A DNA stretch of 64,000 bases from Conexibacter sp. CPCC 205762 (GCF_030646155.1 NZ_JAUTDN010000001.1:186001-250000), one strand, 5' to 3'; positions 25,984 through 34,926 are shown, counted from the first letter of the stretch. Numbers and translations: made by a program. The notes: generated by a model not told the origin, from the letters alone.

Positions 25984-26892
25984 TCAGCGTGCGCTCTGCG
26001 ACGCCGCCAGCCGCCGCTCGATCCGGCCGGGCAGGCGGCCGTCGGTCGAGAACCACGAGCCGGCGAGGATCAGCACGAGGCCGACGATCGCGCCCGCGCC
26101 CGGCTGCTCGTCCAGCAGCGCGACGCCGAGCGCGAGCGCGATCACCGGGTTGACGTAGGTGACGATCGTCGAGCGGGTCGGCCCGGCGGTGCGGACCAGC
26201 TCGGCGAAGGCGACGAACGCCGCGGCGGTGCAGACGAGCCCGAGCACGACGATCGCGGCGATCGCGCCGGCGGGCGGGACCTCGGTCGGCGGGTCGAGCG
26301 CGGCCAGCGGCGTCAGCACGATCGTCGCGAGCGCGAGGCTGGCGCCCATCGTCGCGCGGCCGTCGAGGCCGCCGAGGCCGCGCGCGATGATCAGCGCGCC
26401 GCAGGCGTAGCCGGCGGCGGCGAGCACGATCGCGCCGATCCCGAGCAGCTCCTCGGAGCTGCCGGAGACGTCGATCCCGACCAGCGCCGCGACGCCCGCG
26501 AAGCCGACCAGCATGCCGACGAGCCGGCGGCCGGTGAGCGACTCGCCAGGCGCGAACTTGAGCGCCAGCAGCGAGGCGATCAGCGGAACCGTCGCGATCG
26601 CGATCGCGGTGGTCGAGGAGGAGACGTGCTGCTCGCCGAACGCGATCAGCGGGAAGGGGATCGAGATCTCGATCACGGCGTAGGCGATCAGCCACTTCCA
26701 GCGGCTCCTGAGCCCGCCGAGCGCTCTCGCGCGCCAAGCCAGCGCGAGCAGGACGACCGCTCCCATCAGCACCCGCGCCCAGGCGACGAAACCCGGCGGA
26801 ACCCCGTCGTCGACGGCGATCTTGATGAACAGGTAGGGGATGCCCCAGAGGATCGACATCGTGGCGAAGGCCGCCCAGGCGCGAGGCGTCAT
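25984..26892 (-). CDS. EamA/DMT-family permease
   Basis: 302 residues from the ATG at 26892, chosen because TACCCT ends 7 nt upstream; longer in-frame starts at 26922 and beyond would overlap the divergent gene. About ten membrane helices occur in two EamA repeats (opening WAAFATMSILWGIPYLFIK, second half from SSEELLGIGAIVLAAAGYAC). Members export metabolites such as amino acids and nucleosides; the substrate here is unknown. It is 28 nt upstream of the IclR gene and might be read through into it. Confidence 0.85.
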   Translation of the reverse strand: MTPRAWAAFATMSILWGIPYLFIKIAVDDGVPPGFVAWARVLMGAVVLLALAWRARALGGLRSRWKWLIAYAVIEISIPFPLIAFGEQHVSSSTTAIAIATVPLIASLLALKFAPGESLTGRRLVGMLVGFAGVAALVGIDVSGSSEELLGIGAIVLAAAGYACGALIIARGLGGLDGRATMGASLALATIVLTPLAALDPPTEVPPAGAIAAIVVLGLVCTAAAFVAFAELVRTAGPTRSTIVTYVNPVIALALGVALLDEQPGAGAIVGLVLILAGSWFSTDGRLPGRIERRLAASQSAR

Positions 26893-26899
26893 GCCGTCG

Positions 26900-26909
26900 A
26901 GGGTATGCA
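26900..26909. promoter_or_regulatory. overlapping divergent -10 elements in a 28-bp gap
   Basis: Minus strand: TACCCT (26900-26905), 7 nt before the EamA start. Plus strand: TATGCA (26904-26909), 11 nt before the aldo/keto reductase start. The two elements share bases, so the two polymerases could not load together. Confidence 0.35.
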
Positions 26910-26920
26910 AACTGTTCTCC

Positions 26921-27844
26921 ATGTCGCAGATCGGTCTCGGCCTCGCCGCCATCGGGCGGCCGGCGTACATCAACATCGGACGTGATTCGGACCTCGGAGC
27001 GGACCGCTCGGTCGAGACGCTCCGCCGCGAGGCGTGGGAGCTGCTCGACGCGGCGCTCGCGGCCGGGGTGCGCTGGGTCGACGCGGCCCGCTCCTACGGC
27101 CTGGCCGAGGAGTTCCTCGCCGGCTGGCTCGACGCACGCTCGCTGGCCGCCGACGTGCTGACGATCTCGTCGAAGTGGGGCTACGCCTACGTCGGCGATT
27201 GGCGCATGGACGCGGACGTGCACGAGCGCAAGCAGCTCGACGCCGCCCAGCTGCGCAGACAGCTCGCCGAGACCCGCGCGCTGCTCGGCGACCAGCTCGA
27301 CATGTACGCGATCCACTCCGCGACGATCGAGTCGGGCGTGCTGGAGGACGCGGACGTGCTCGCCCAGCTCGCCTCGCTGCGCGCCTCGGGCGTGCGCGTC
27401 GGGCTGTCGACGACCGGCCCGGCCCAGGCCGCGACGATCGACCGCGCCGTCGAGCTGGGCGCCTTCGACGCCGTCCAGTCGACCTGGAACCTGCACGAGC
27501 GGTCTGCCGGCGACGCCCTCGCCCGCGCGCACGCCGCCGGGCTCACGGTGCTGATCAAGGAGGGCGTCGCCAACGGCCGCCTGACCGCCCACGCCGCCCC
27601 GCCGCCGCTCTCCGCCGCCGCCGCGGACCTCGACACCACCCCCGACGCCCTCGCCCTCGCCGCGATCCTCGCCCGCCCCTGGGTCGACGTCGTCCTCAGC
27701 GGCGCCGTCTCACCGGCGATGCTCGCCTCGAACCTGGCGGCCTCGTCAGTGGAATGGAACGACTCCCTGGAGGCCCGCCTCGCCGTCCTGTCCGAGGATC
27801 CGGAGTCGTACTGGCGGACGCGCAGCGAGCTGGTGTGGAGCTGA
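26921..27844 (+). CDS. aldo/keto reductase family protein
   Basis: 307 residues from the ATG at 26921. TIM-barrel AKR pattern: GLGLAAIGRPAYINIG, catalytic Asp/Tyr in WVDAARSYGLAEEFLAGWL, Lys in ISSKWGYAYV, His in DMYAIHSA. The C-terminal NADPH-binding part is short and diverged (VVLSGAVSPAMLASNL). Members reduce carbonyls with NADPH. Divergent from the EamA gene with only 28 bp between them. Its stop codon is followed by the repeat array of the toxin-antitoxin locus. Confidence 0.85.
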   Translation: MSQIGLGLAAIGRPAYINIGRDSDLGADRSVETLRREAWELLDAALAAGVRWVDAARSYGLAEEFLAGWLDARSLAADVLTISSKWGYAYVGDWRMDADVHERKQLDAAQLRRQLAETRALLGDQLDMYAIHSATIESGVLEDADVLAQLASLRASGVRVGLSTTGPAQAATIDRAVELGAFDAVQSTWNLHERSAGDALARAHAAGLTVLIKEGVANGRLTAHAAPPPLSAAAADLDTTPDALALAAILARPWVDVVLSGAVSPAMLASNLAASSVEWNDSLEARLAVLSEDPESYWRTRSELVWS

Positions 27845-27845
27845 T

Positions 27846-27923
27846 CGGCCGCACGGGCCGGAGTTAGCGGCCATACGAGATTGCACTAACGGCCACACGA
27901 GGCGCTATTATCGGCCACACGAG
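27846..27923. repeat. four direct repeats with exact 22-bp period upstream of the MNT-HepT pair
   Basis: CGGCCAYACGAG begins at 27868, 27890 and 27912, and a 10/12 match (CGGCCGCACGGG) begins at 27846, each 22 bp apart, which is about two helical turns. The three better copies extend leftwards to YTANCGGCCAYACGAG. Copies 2 and 3 overlap the predicted promoter spacer and transcription start, as expected for an autorepressor operator. The downstream antitoxin carries an N-terminal helix-turn-helix that could bind here. Confidence 0.75.
27881..27911 (+). promoter_or_regulatory. promoter of the MNT-HepT operon
   Basis: -35 TTGCAC (27881-27886) and -10 TATTAT (27906-27911) with a 19-bp spacer. 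Repeat copies 2 and 3 cover the spacer and start region. The expected leader is about 12 nt. Confidence 0.5.
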
Positions 27924-27930
27924 CGACCTC

Positions 27931-28485
27931 ATGGCGTCCTCCTCCCTGAACACTCTCGCTGAGCATCTCGGCGTCCCCGAGCGGACGCTGCGCCGCGCCG
28001 CGGCGGAGGGCTTGGTGCGGGGTGAGCGCACCAGTGCTCGGAAGTTCGTCACCTCGATGCGCGAGGAGGCGTACCTGCGCACCCATTGGCCGCTGCTGAG
28101 CGGGCTGCGAGCGGCGCTGCGGACGGAACCGGGCGTGCGCCTGGCAGTCATGTTCGGCTCGCTTGCCGCGGGCACCGCAGGTGACGGTTCCGACATCGAC
28201 CTGCTGGTGAGGCTCGGTGACCCCTCGGCTCGCCGTGTCGCCGAGCTGACCGGCCGGTTGGAGGAGCGCATCGGACGGGACGTCCAGCTGGTGCGCATCC
28301 AAGACGCGGAGCGCACGCCGTTGCTGATGCGCGACGCGCTGGAGCAGGGTCGCGTGCTGATCGACCGCGAGCATGAGTGGGCCGGCCTCGTCGCCAGGCT
28401 GCCCACATGGCGCCGCCGTGCGAGGACTGCGGAGACCTCGTTGCTCGACGCGATGCCCGACCTCGATCTCGGCCGGACGCTGTGA
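27931..28485 (+). CDS. mntA: MNT-type nucleotidyltransferase antitoxin with N-terminal HTH
   Basis: 184 residues. Residues 8-50 form a DNA-binding-like region (LAEHLGVPERTLRRAAAEG then a wing-like segment). Residues 68-150 are a minimal nucleotidyltransferase with GS (76-77) and DID (88-90), the GSX10DXD active site, intact. In characterised MntA-HepT pairs the antitoxin AMPylates the toxin's HxY tyrosine. The stop overlaps the toxin start as GTGA, so the two are coupled. The HTH fusion is an addition to the minimal MNT fold and probably represses the operon through the 22-bp-phased repeats (inference). Confidence 0.85.
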   Translation: MASSSLNTLAEHLGVPERTLRRAAAEGLVRGERTSARKFVTSMREEAYLRTHWPLLSGLRAALRTEPGVRLAVMFGSLAAGTAGDGSDIDLLVRLGDPSARRVAELTGRLEERIGRDVQLVRIQDAERTPLLMRDALEQGRVLIDREHEWAGLVARLPTWRRRARTAETSLLDAMPDLDLGRTL

Positions 28486-29012
28486 GCGCGCCAGCGGCGC
28501 CGTTGGAAGCGCAGGACCCGGAACGCGCCCGCGCGCTGAAGGCGAAGATCCGCGACCGCGTGACCGACGTCCGCCGGCACCTGATCGCGCTGCGCGCCGC
28601 AATGGCCGAGTTCGGCGAAGACTTCGACCTCGACATGTTCCAGCGCGCGTACGCCTCAGAAGATCCCGCTGAGTTGAACCGCGTCAACGCCGTCGAGCGC
28701 GGTGTCGACAAGCTCTACAACACGATCGCCGAGCTGACGGCCTTCGGCCTCGAACTTGCCGAGGTCCGTCCGCGGGCCGCTGACCTCAACGCGCGCCGCG
28801 ACCTCGCGAACCTGAGACGGATCGGCGTGATCGGCCCCGAGCGCGCCCGGCGGCTGGAACGCCTGCGCGAGCTGCGCCGGCTGCTCGTTCACGAGTACGC
28901 CACCGCCACCGCCGAACAGGTCCACGAAGCTGCGCTGATCGTCGCCGACGAGTTCGCCCCCTTCTACGACGCCTACCGCGCCTGGATCGGCCGCGGGTTC
29001 AGCTCAGAGTGA
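28482..29012 (+). CDS. hepT: HepT-like HEPN RNase toxin
   Basis: 176 residues from a GTG overlapping the antitoxin stop. All-helical HEPN fold with the diagnostic RX4HXY motif at residues 132-139 (R132, H137, Y139), the RNase site and AMPylation target of HepT toxins. The N-terminus has an extra basic helix (about 45 residues) before the core, making it longer than the roughly 130-140-residue minimal HepT. It follows the MNT gene, the reverse of some known pairs where hepT comes first. Toxicity is inferred from family membership. Confidence 0.83.
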   Translation: MSAPAAPLEAQDPERARALKAKIRDRVTDVRRHLIALRAAMAEFGEDFDLDMFQRAYASEDPAELNRVNAVERGVDKLYNTIAELTAFGLELAEVRPRAADLNARRDLANLRRIGVIGPERARRLERLRELRRLLVHEYATATAEQVHEAALIVADEFAPFYDAYRAWIGRGFSSE

Positions 29013-29030
29013 GCGCGTCGTGACTTCGGC

Positions 29031-29747
29031 TCAGACGTCCGCGCGGCGGACGGCGGCGATGCCGAGGGCGAGGTAGGCGAGGGAGCTGCCGAGGAGGATC
29101 GCCATGCCGGCCGAGAACGCGTAGGTGTGGGGGAGCGTCGGCTCGATGACGGAGTTGGCGGCCGCCGTCAGGCCCCAGTCGTGGTAGGCGGGGACGCGGG
29201 CGACGAGGACGCCCTCGACGACGAGGTACATCACCGCCATCAGCGTGATCGCGCCGCCGACGTGGCGCACGAGCGCGCCGAAGCCGGTGCCGGCGACGGC
29301 GATCAGGGCCGTCAGCGCGATCGTGCCGCCGGCGCCCTCCAGCGTCTGGTGGCCCGTCCACGGCCAGACGCCGCCGGCGGAGGAGATCCAGACCGCCGCG
29401 ACGCCGAGGCAGAGGGCGCAGAAGAGCGTCGCCATCGCGAGCGAGACGATCGCCGCCGCGCCGGCCTTCGCGACGATCACGCGCTCTCGCCGCGGCTCGG
29501 TCATTAAGGCGACGGTGATCGTTCTGTGCTCGAACTCGCGCGCGCAGGCGGTCACCGCCAGCACGCCGGCGATCGCGGCCGGCAGCACGGCGAGGTCGAT
29601 CACGTTCTGGGCCACCGGGCCGTAGTCGCTGGTCCCGATCAGCATCGCGATCACGATCGGCAGCGGCATCAGCACGCCGGCCGCGAACAGCAGCCACGCG
29701 CTGCGGATCGTCCGCAGCTTCTCCAGCTCGACCAGCAGCAGCGTCAC
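29031..29747 (-). CDS. ABC-2 type membrane permease
   Basis: 238 residues from a GTG overlapping the ATPase stop (GTGA). An N-terminal cytosolic amphipathic stretch (VELEKLRTIRSAW) typical of ABC-2 exporters is followed by about six helices. With the adjacent ATPase it forms a two-component exporter. The substrate is unknown; antibiotics or lipids are common for this class. Confidence 0.85.
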   Translation of the reverse strand: MTLLLVELEKLRTIRSAWLLFAAGVLMPLPIVIAMLIGTSDYGPVAQNVIDLAVLPAAIAGVLAVTACAREFEHRTITVALMTEPRRERVIVAKAGAAAIVSLAMATLFCALCLGVAAVWISSAGGVWPWTGHQTLEGAGGTIALTALIAVAGTGFGALVRHVGGAITLMAVMYLVVEGVLVARVPAYHDWGLTAAANSVIEPTLPHTYAFSAGMAILLGSSLAYLALGIAAVRRADV

Positions 29748-30703
29748 GCGGCGCTCTCCGGCGACGGCGACGCTGACGCGGGCACGACGCCGCCATCCGC
29801 GGCGCGCGCAGAGGAGGCCCGCGGGCCCGGCCCCGCGGTCAGCGCGAGGTAGCGCTCCTCCAAGTCGTCCTCGTCCTCGACCAGGCGGTGGACGGCGATC
29901 TGCGCCGCCAGCGCCAGCTCGCCGATCGCGCGCGCGTCGGCGCCGGCGACGACCAGCTCCTCGTCCTCCTCGCTCACCGTCAGCCCGCGCGCTCTCAGCC
30001 GCGCGCCGAGCACGCGCGGATTCGCGCAGCGGATCCGCACGCGCCGCTCGCGCACCGATGCCAGCTCGCTCAACGGCCCGCTCGCGACCAGCCGCCCGTG
30101 CGCGATCACGACGACGTCGTCGGCGAGCCGCTCCATCTCCGCCAGCAGGTGGCTGGAGACAAGCACGGTCTTGCCCTCCCCGGCCAGCTCGCGCAGCAGC
30201 GCCCGCAGCCAGTGCATGCCGGCCGGATCGAGGCCGTTGGCGGGCTCGTCGGCTATCAGCAGCGGCGCGTCGGCCAGCAGCGCCCGCGCGAGCGCGAGCC
30301 GCTGGCGCATCCCAAGCGAGAGCGTGCCGATGCGGCTGCGCGCGGCGGGCAGCAGCTCGACGCGGTCGAGCAGCTCCTCGGCTCGCTCCGGGTCGGCGCC
30401 GGCCGCGTAGGCCTGCAGCTGCAGCTCGTCGAGCACGCGCCGGCCGGGGTGAAACGCACCGCCGTCGAGCACGCCGCTGGCGACGCGGCCGGGGCGAGGA
30501 TGGTCGAGCAGCGCGCTGCCGCCGATCGTCACGCGGCCGGCGGTCGGGTGGATCAGGCCGAGGATCATCTTGATCGTCTGCGTCTTGCCGGCGCCGTTGG
30601 GGCCGAGGAAGCCGGTGACGCGGCCGGCGCGGGCCTCGAACGACAGCCCGTCGACGACCGATTCCCCGCGGTAGCGCTTCGTGAGTCCCTCGACGGTCAG
30701 CAT
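29744..30703 (-). CDS. ABC exporter ATPase
   Basis: 319 residues from the ATG at 30703. Walker A GPNGAGKT, Q-loop at LDGGAFHPGR, signature LSLGMRQR, Walker B LLIADEPANGLDP and switch SSHLL. The C-terminal extension (residues about 215-300) is the regulatory tail seen in drug and bacteriocin exporters. The Q-loop lacks the usual Gln (SGVLDGGAF), a common variation in this exporter class. It is translationally coupled to the permease. Confidence 0.87.
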   Translation of the reverse strand: MLTVEGLTKRYRGESVVDGLSFEARAGRVTGFLGPNGAGKTQTIKMILGLIHPTAGRVTIGGSALLDHPRPGRVASGVLDGGAFHPGRRVLDELQLQAYAAGADPERAEELLDRVELLPAARSRIGTLSLGMRQRLALARALLADAPLLIADEPANGLDPAGMHWLRALLRELAGEGKTVLVSSHLLAEMERLADDVVVIAHGRLVASGPLSELASVRERRVRIRCANPRVLGARLRARGLTVSEEDEELVVAGADARAIGELALAAQIAVHRLVEDEDDLEERYLALTAGPGPRASSARAADGGVVPASASPSPESAA

Positions 30704-30801
30704 CGGCGGCCGCGATCGTAACGGCGGCGCGGGCGGGGCACCGTACGGCTGACCCGTGTCTCTGCGCATGGCGACGTGCGCGGTCGGCGAGACTTCACTG
30801 C

Positions 30802-31359
30802 ATGGCTCCTCCCGAGATCCCCGCCGGCGCCGCGCCCGAGGGCGACGGCATCGCCGTCGGCAGCGGACCCGTCCGCGTCGACGCGTACATCGACCTGCTC
30901 TGCCCCTACTGCCGCGCCTTCGAGCAGCGTGCCGGCGCGACGCTCGACGCGCTCGTCGCCGAGGGCCGCGCGACGATCGTCTACCACCCGGTCGCGTTCC
31001 TCGACCGCTTCTCGGAGGGCACCGAGTACTCGACCCGCGCCGCGGCCGCCCTCGGCGCTGCTGCCCAGGCCGGCGCCTTCCCCGCCTACAAGGACGCGCT
31101 GTTCGCTCAGCAGCCGGAGGAGAACACGCCAGGCCTCAGCGACGAGCAGCTCACGCGGATCGGCGCCGAGAGCGGGATCGCCGATCCGTCGTTCGCCGAC
31201 GACCTGCTCGGCGGCCGCTTCCGCCCCTGGGTCGAGCTGGTCACCGAAGCGGCCGTCGAGCGCGGCGTCAACGGCATCCCGACCGTCTTCGTCGCCGGCC
31301 GCCAGGTCGACGCCGACGCCGATCCGATCGCCGCGGCCGTGGCGGCTGCCGGCGGCTGA
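30802..31359 (+). CDS. DsbA/FrnE-like thioredoxin-fold protein
   Basis: 185 residues with the active-site CPYC at residues 34-37 and a cis-Pro loop GIPTVFV near the C-terminus; the helical insert between them is typical of DsbA-like folds. No signal peptide, so probably cytosolic, acting as thiol oxidoreductase or isomerase. It ends 3 nt before the convergent sbcC stop. Confidence 0.82.
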   Translation: MAPPEIPAGAAPEGDGIAVGSGPVRVDAYIDLLCPYCRAFEQRAGATLDALVAEGRATIVYHPVAFLDRFSEGTEYSTRAAAALGAAAQAGAFPAYKDALFAQQPEENTPGLSDEQLTRIGAESGIADPSFADDLLGGRFRPWVELVTEAAVERGVNGIPTVFVAGRQVDADADPIAAAVAAAGG

Positions 31360-31362
31360 GGA

Positions 31363-34300
31363 TCAGCTCGCGGGAGCGACGGCCGCCTGCTCGACGTGGG
31401 AGCCGTCGCGGCCCTTGACGACGAGCAGCTGGGCCGGGACGCGCTGGCGCAGCTCGGCGACGTGGGAGACGATCCCGACGGCGCGGCCGCCCTCGCGCAG
31501 CTGGTCGAGCACGTCGAGCACCTCGTCGAGCGTGCGCTCGTCGAGCGAGCCGAAGCCCTCGTCGATGAACAGCGTCTCGAGGCGGCTGCCGCCGGCGTCG
31601 GCGGCGACGACGTCGGCGAGGCCGAGCGCGAGCGCGAGGCTGGCGAGGAAGGTCTCGCCGCCGGACAGCGTCGCGGGCGAGCGCTCCTGCCCGGTCCAGC
31701 CGTCGACGATCTTGAGGTCGAGGCCGCCGCGCTTTCTGCCGCGGGCGCCGTCGTCGGCGTGGATCAGCGCGTAGCGGCCGTTGGACATCCGCTCCAGCCG
31801 CTGCGTCGCCGCCTCCGCGACCTCTTCGAGCCGTGCCGCGAGGACGTAGGCGGAGAGCCGCATCTTGAGCCTGTTGGCGGGCGAGCCGCCGTCGACCAGG
31901 CCGGCCAGCTCCTTGATCAGCCGCTCGCGCGCGGCGACCGGGGCGAGCTGCGTCAGCGCGCTGTCGAGCGCGCCGGTGAGGCTCGTGACCTCGGCGAGGC
32001 GGCGCTGCTCGACCGTGTTGCGCCCCTGGCACGACTCGTCGGCGGCGGCCGCGCTGTCAGCCACGGCTCGCAGCGCCGGCAGGTCGGGCGCCGGCTGCGC
32101 GACGGCGGCCTGCAGGACCGGGTCGGCGACGATCGCGGTGCGGCTGGCAACGCCCTCGTCGTAGCCGCGCAGCTTGCGCTCCAGCTCCTGCAGCGCGGCC
32201 GCGTCGCGGATCGCCGCGGCTGCGGCGGTGACCGTCTCGAAGCCGGCGGCGTCGACCGCTCTCGCGACGGCGGTCGCGGCCTCGTCACGCGCGACGGCGG
32301 CGCGCGCGGCCTGCTCGCGCGCGGCAGCGGCGGCGTCGGCCGCGCGCGCGTGCTGCGTGAGCTGCTCCACGCGGGCGGCGATCGAGTCGGCCTCACCGCG
32401 GGCGCCCGCGACCTGCTCGCGCTCGCTGGTGAGCGCCGCAGCGCGCTCGGCGTGCGCGGCGCGAGCGCTGGCGGCGGCCTGCTCGGCGTCGCGGCGCTGC
32501 TGCTCGTGCGCGGCCGTCGTCGTGGCGAGCGCGGCCAGCTTGCGCTCGACGTCGGCCAGCGCGGCGGCTTCGGCGCGGGTCGTCGTGAGCTGCTCGGCGC
32601 GTGCCGTGGCGTCGGCCCGCAGCTCCTCCACGCTCGCAGCGCCCGCGACCGCCTGCGCCGCCGCCAGCGCGCTCGCGTTCGCCGCCGCCGCCCGCTCGGC
32701 CTCCGCCCGCAGCTCGGCCGCGCCCGCCTGCGCCTCCTGCGCCGCGCGCTCCTGGTCGGCGAGCGAGCCGCTCGTGTCCGAGGGGGGCGCGGGGGCGGCG
32801 TCTGGGGCCGCGGCGTCCGCGGCGCGAGCAGCGGCATCGAGCGCGGCGGCGTCCGCGGCGGAGGCGGCGGCATCGAGCGCGGGGGCGGCGTCCGCGGCGG
32901 AGGCAGCGGCGAGATGCGCCGGCGCGGGATGGTCGAGGGCGCCGCAGACGGTGCACGGCTCGCCGGGGACGAGGCCGCTGGCCAGCTCGGCGGCCATGCC
33001 GGCGAGGCGGCGCTCGCGCAGGTCGAGCCAGCGCTCGCGGGCGGCCTGCTCGCTGCCGACGGCCTCACGCACCTGTGCATCGAGTCGGATCTGCTCTGCT
33101 GCGCGACGATCCCGCTCAAGCGCTTGCTCGGCTCGCTCGGCGGCGGCTTTCGCCTCGACTTCGAGCGCCTCGACGCGGTCGCTCGCGCGGCGGGCGACGA
33201 CGAGCGCGCCGTCGAGCTGGACGCGCTCGCCGGCGGCGGCTTCGAGCGCCGCGGACGCGCTGGCGGCACGGGCGTCGGCGTCCTCGGCGTCGGCGAGCAG
33301 CCTCGCGAGCGCCTGCTCGGAGGCGTCGAGCCGCTGCTCGACCGCGACCAGCTCCCCGAGCGCCCCCGCCCGCGTCCGCAGCTCGCCCGCATGCGCACGC
33401 AGCGCGACGGCGGCGGGGTCGGCGTCATCGGCGGGCGCGCGCAGCGCGGCGGCGGAATCGGCGTCGTCGGCGGGGGCGGGCTCGGCCGCCGGCGCCACCT
33501 CCGACACGACCTCCGGACGTTCGACCCTTTCAGGGGTCAAACGTCCGCTGCTCGGGAGGTCGAAGAGGGTCAGCTCGGCTTCCGGCTCGGGCTCGGGCTC
33601 AGGCGGCGCGGCGGGCGGCGGCGCGTCGACGCGAGCGGCGGCTGTCGGCGGCGCGTCGGCGGCCGGCGCATCCGCGTGAGCGGCGGGCGGCGACGCGTCA
33701 GCGCTCGCGGCGGCCGCCTCCGCAACGGCACGCGCCTCGTCGTCCAGCGCGTCCCAGGCGGACGCTGCCGCGCGGTCGGCGGTGGCGGCGTCGGCGGCGC
33801 GGGTGCGGGCCGCCTCCAGCGCGGGGGCCACGGGGGCGGCGGCGCGAGCGGCGCGCAGCTCGCGCTCGGCCTCGTCGCGGGCGTCCTGGCGGGCGCGCCA
33901 CGACTCCAGCTCGCGCTGCGCTCTGGCGTGGCGCTGCTGGCGCTCGGCCAGCTCAGTCGCGGCTGACAGGGCGGCGTCGGCGGCGGCGCGGGCGGCGCGG
34001 GCGCTGGCGGCCGACTCCTCCGCGGTGACCGCTCCGGCCTGGGCGCCGACGCTGAGGCCGCCGGCCCATTCGCGCAGCCGCTCGGGGTCGAGCTCCCAGT
34101 CGGCGGGCGGCTCCTCGCCAGACGCCTGCGCCAGCCGCGCGACGACGTCGCGGACCGCGCCGAGCTGGCCGTGCAGCTCGATCCGGGCGGTTCTCGCGCG
34201 ATCTCTCAGCCACCACTCGACGGCCGCGAAGCGCTCGGTGCCGAACAGCCGCTCGAGCAGCTTCCAGCGCTCGTCGCTGCCGGCGCGCAGGAAGGAGGCG

Positions 34301-34782
34301 AACTCGCCCTGCGGCAGCAGCACGACCTGGCAGAACTGCTCGCAGCTCATCCCGAGCGGATCGGACAGCTCCGCTCTCGCCTCGTCAGGCCGGGCGGCGA
34401 CCGTCACCCACTCGCCGTCGCGCAGCTCCTGGACGGTGCAGCCGTGGCCCTCCTCGGTGATGCCCTCGCCGCGCACCTTCGGCCGCTCCTGCTTCGGGCG
34501 GCGGACGATTCTGAAGCGGCGGTCGCGCAGCGTCACGTCCAGCTCGACCTCTGTGCGCGCCTCGGGTGACGCATGGTCGGAGCGGAGACGGGCGTCCTTC
34601 GCGCGGGCGCCCGGGACCTCGCCGTAGAGCGCGAAGCAGACCGAGTCGAGCAAGGTCGTCTTGCCGGCGCCGGTGTCGCCCCGCAGCAGGAACAGCCCGG
34701 CGGCCGAGAGCGCGTCGAAATCGACCTGCTCGGTGCCTGCGAACGCCTGGAAGGCGGTCACGCGAAGGTGGTGCAGGCGCAT
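31363..34782 (-). CDS. sbcC: SbcC exonuclease subunit (SMC-like ATPase)
   Basis: 1139 residues. Walker A GDTGAGKT near residue 35, a long Ala-rich coiled coil, the zinc hook CTVC near residues 608-611, the ABC signature LSGGETFLASLALALG and Walker B LFIDEGFGSLDE at the C-terminus. With SbcD it cuts hairpins and processes DNA ends. Two low-complexity insertions are unusual: a Pro/Ala/Glu-rich stretch (about 355-450) holding a palindromic element, and Ala-Asp repeats beside the hook. TAGCCT lies 6 nt before the ATG, so it may be transcribed separately from sbcD, 144 nt upstream. Confidence 0.92.
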   Translation of the reverse strand: MRLHHLRVTAFQAFAGTEQVDFDALSAAGLFLLRGDTGAGKTTLLDSVCFALYGEVPGARAKDARLRSDHASPEARTEVELDVTLRDRRFRIVRRPKQERPKVRGEGITEEGHGCTVQELRDGEWVTVAARPDEARAELSDPLGMSCEQFCQVVLLPQGEFASFLRAGSDERWKLLERLFGTERFAAVEWWLRDRARTARIELHGQLGAVRDVVARLAQASGEEPPADWELDPERLREWAGGLSVGAQAGAVTAEESAASARAARAAADAALSAATELAERQQRHARAQRELESWRARQDARDEAERELRAARAAAPVAPALEAARTRAADAATADRAAASAWDALDDEARAVAEAAAASADASPPAAHADAPAADAPPTAAARVDAPPPAAPPEPEPEPEAELTLFDLPSSGRLTPERVERPEVVSEVAPAAEPAPADDADSAAALRAPADDADPAAVALRAHAGELRTRAGALGELVAVEQRLDASEQALARLLADAEDADARAASASAALEAAAGERVQLDGALVVARRASDRVEALEVEAKAAAERAEQALERDRRAAEQIRLDAQVREAVGSEQAARERWLDLRERRLAGMAAELASGLVPGEPCTVCGALDHPAPAHLAAASAADAAPALDAAASAADAAALDAAARAADAAAPDAAPAPPSDTSGSLADQERAAQEAQAGAAELRAEAERAAAANASALAAAQAVAGAASVEELRADATARAEQLTTTRAEAAALADVERKLAALATTTAAHEQQRRDAEQAAASARAAHAERAAALTSEREQVAGARGEADSIAARVEQLTQHARAADAAAAAREQAARAAVARDEAATAVARAVDAAGFETVTAAAAAIRDAAALQELERKLRGYDEGVASRTAIVADPVLQAAVAQPAPDLPALRAVADSAAAADESCQGRNTVEQRRLAEVTSLTGALDSALTQLAPVAARERLIKELAGLVDGGSPANRLKMRLSAYVLAARLEEVAEAATQRLERMSNGRYALIHADDGARGRKRGGLDLKIVDGWTGQERSPATLSGGETFLASLALALGLADVVAADAGGSRLETLFIDEGFGSLDERTLDEVLDVLDQLREGGRAVGIVSHVAELRQRVPAQLLVVKGRDGSHVEQAAVAPAS
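33514..33547. repeat. dispersed palindromic element, copy 1 (inside sbcC)
   Basis: Arms CGGACGTTCGACCC and GGGGTCAAACGTCCG match at 13 of 15 positions around a loop with TTTCA. A second element with the same core occurs in the helicase gene at 40506-40544. Both keep the reading frame and fall in low-complexity or inter-domain protein segments. Confidence 0.65.
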
Positions 34783-34788
34783 CCGATC

Positions 34789-34794
34789 AGGCTA
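34789..34794 (-). promoter_or_regulatory. -10 element of sbcC
   Basis: TAGCCT on the minus strand, 6 nt before the start codon, without a Shine-Dalgarno. The 144-nt gap between sbcD and sbcC otherwise shows only GC-rich sequence. Confidence 0.4.
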
Positions 34795-34926
34795 TCGAGC
34801 GATCGTGACGGCGCCGCTCCGCGCTCGCCGCACACTGCGGGAAGAAGAGCGCCGACACGGCGCAGCTGCGCGCTGGCCGGAGCGGCGCGCTGATGTGGCG
34901 GGCGCGCGACAAGCGACCGGCGTCGC

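Noticed and set aside
27846-27923. 22-bp-phased repeats as a plasmid-type replication iteron array or CRISPR
   Set aside because: Spacer sequences are short, there is no Rep or cas gene, and two repeats overlap a promoter of a gene with an HTH; an operator array is simpler.
31396-33966. Long plus-strand open frame opposite sbcC
   Set aside because: Antisense shadow of the SbcC coiled coil; no domain, no ribosome site.
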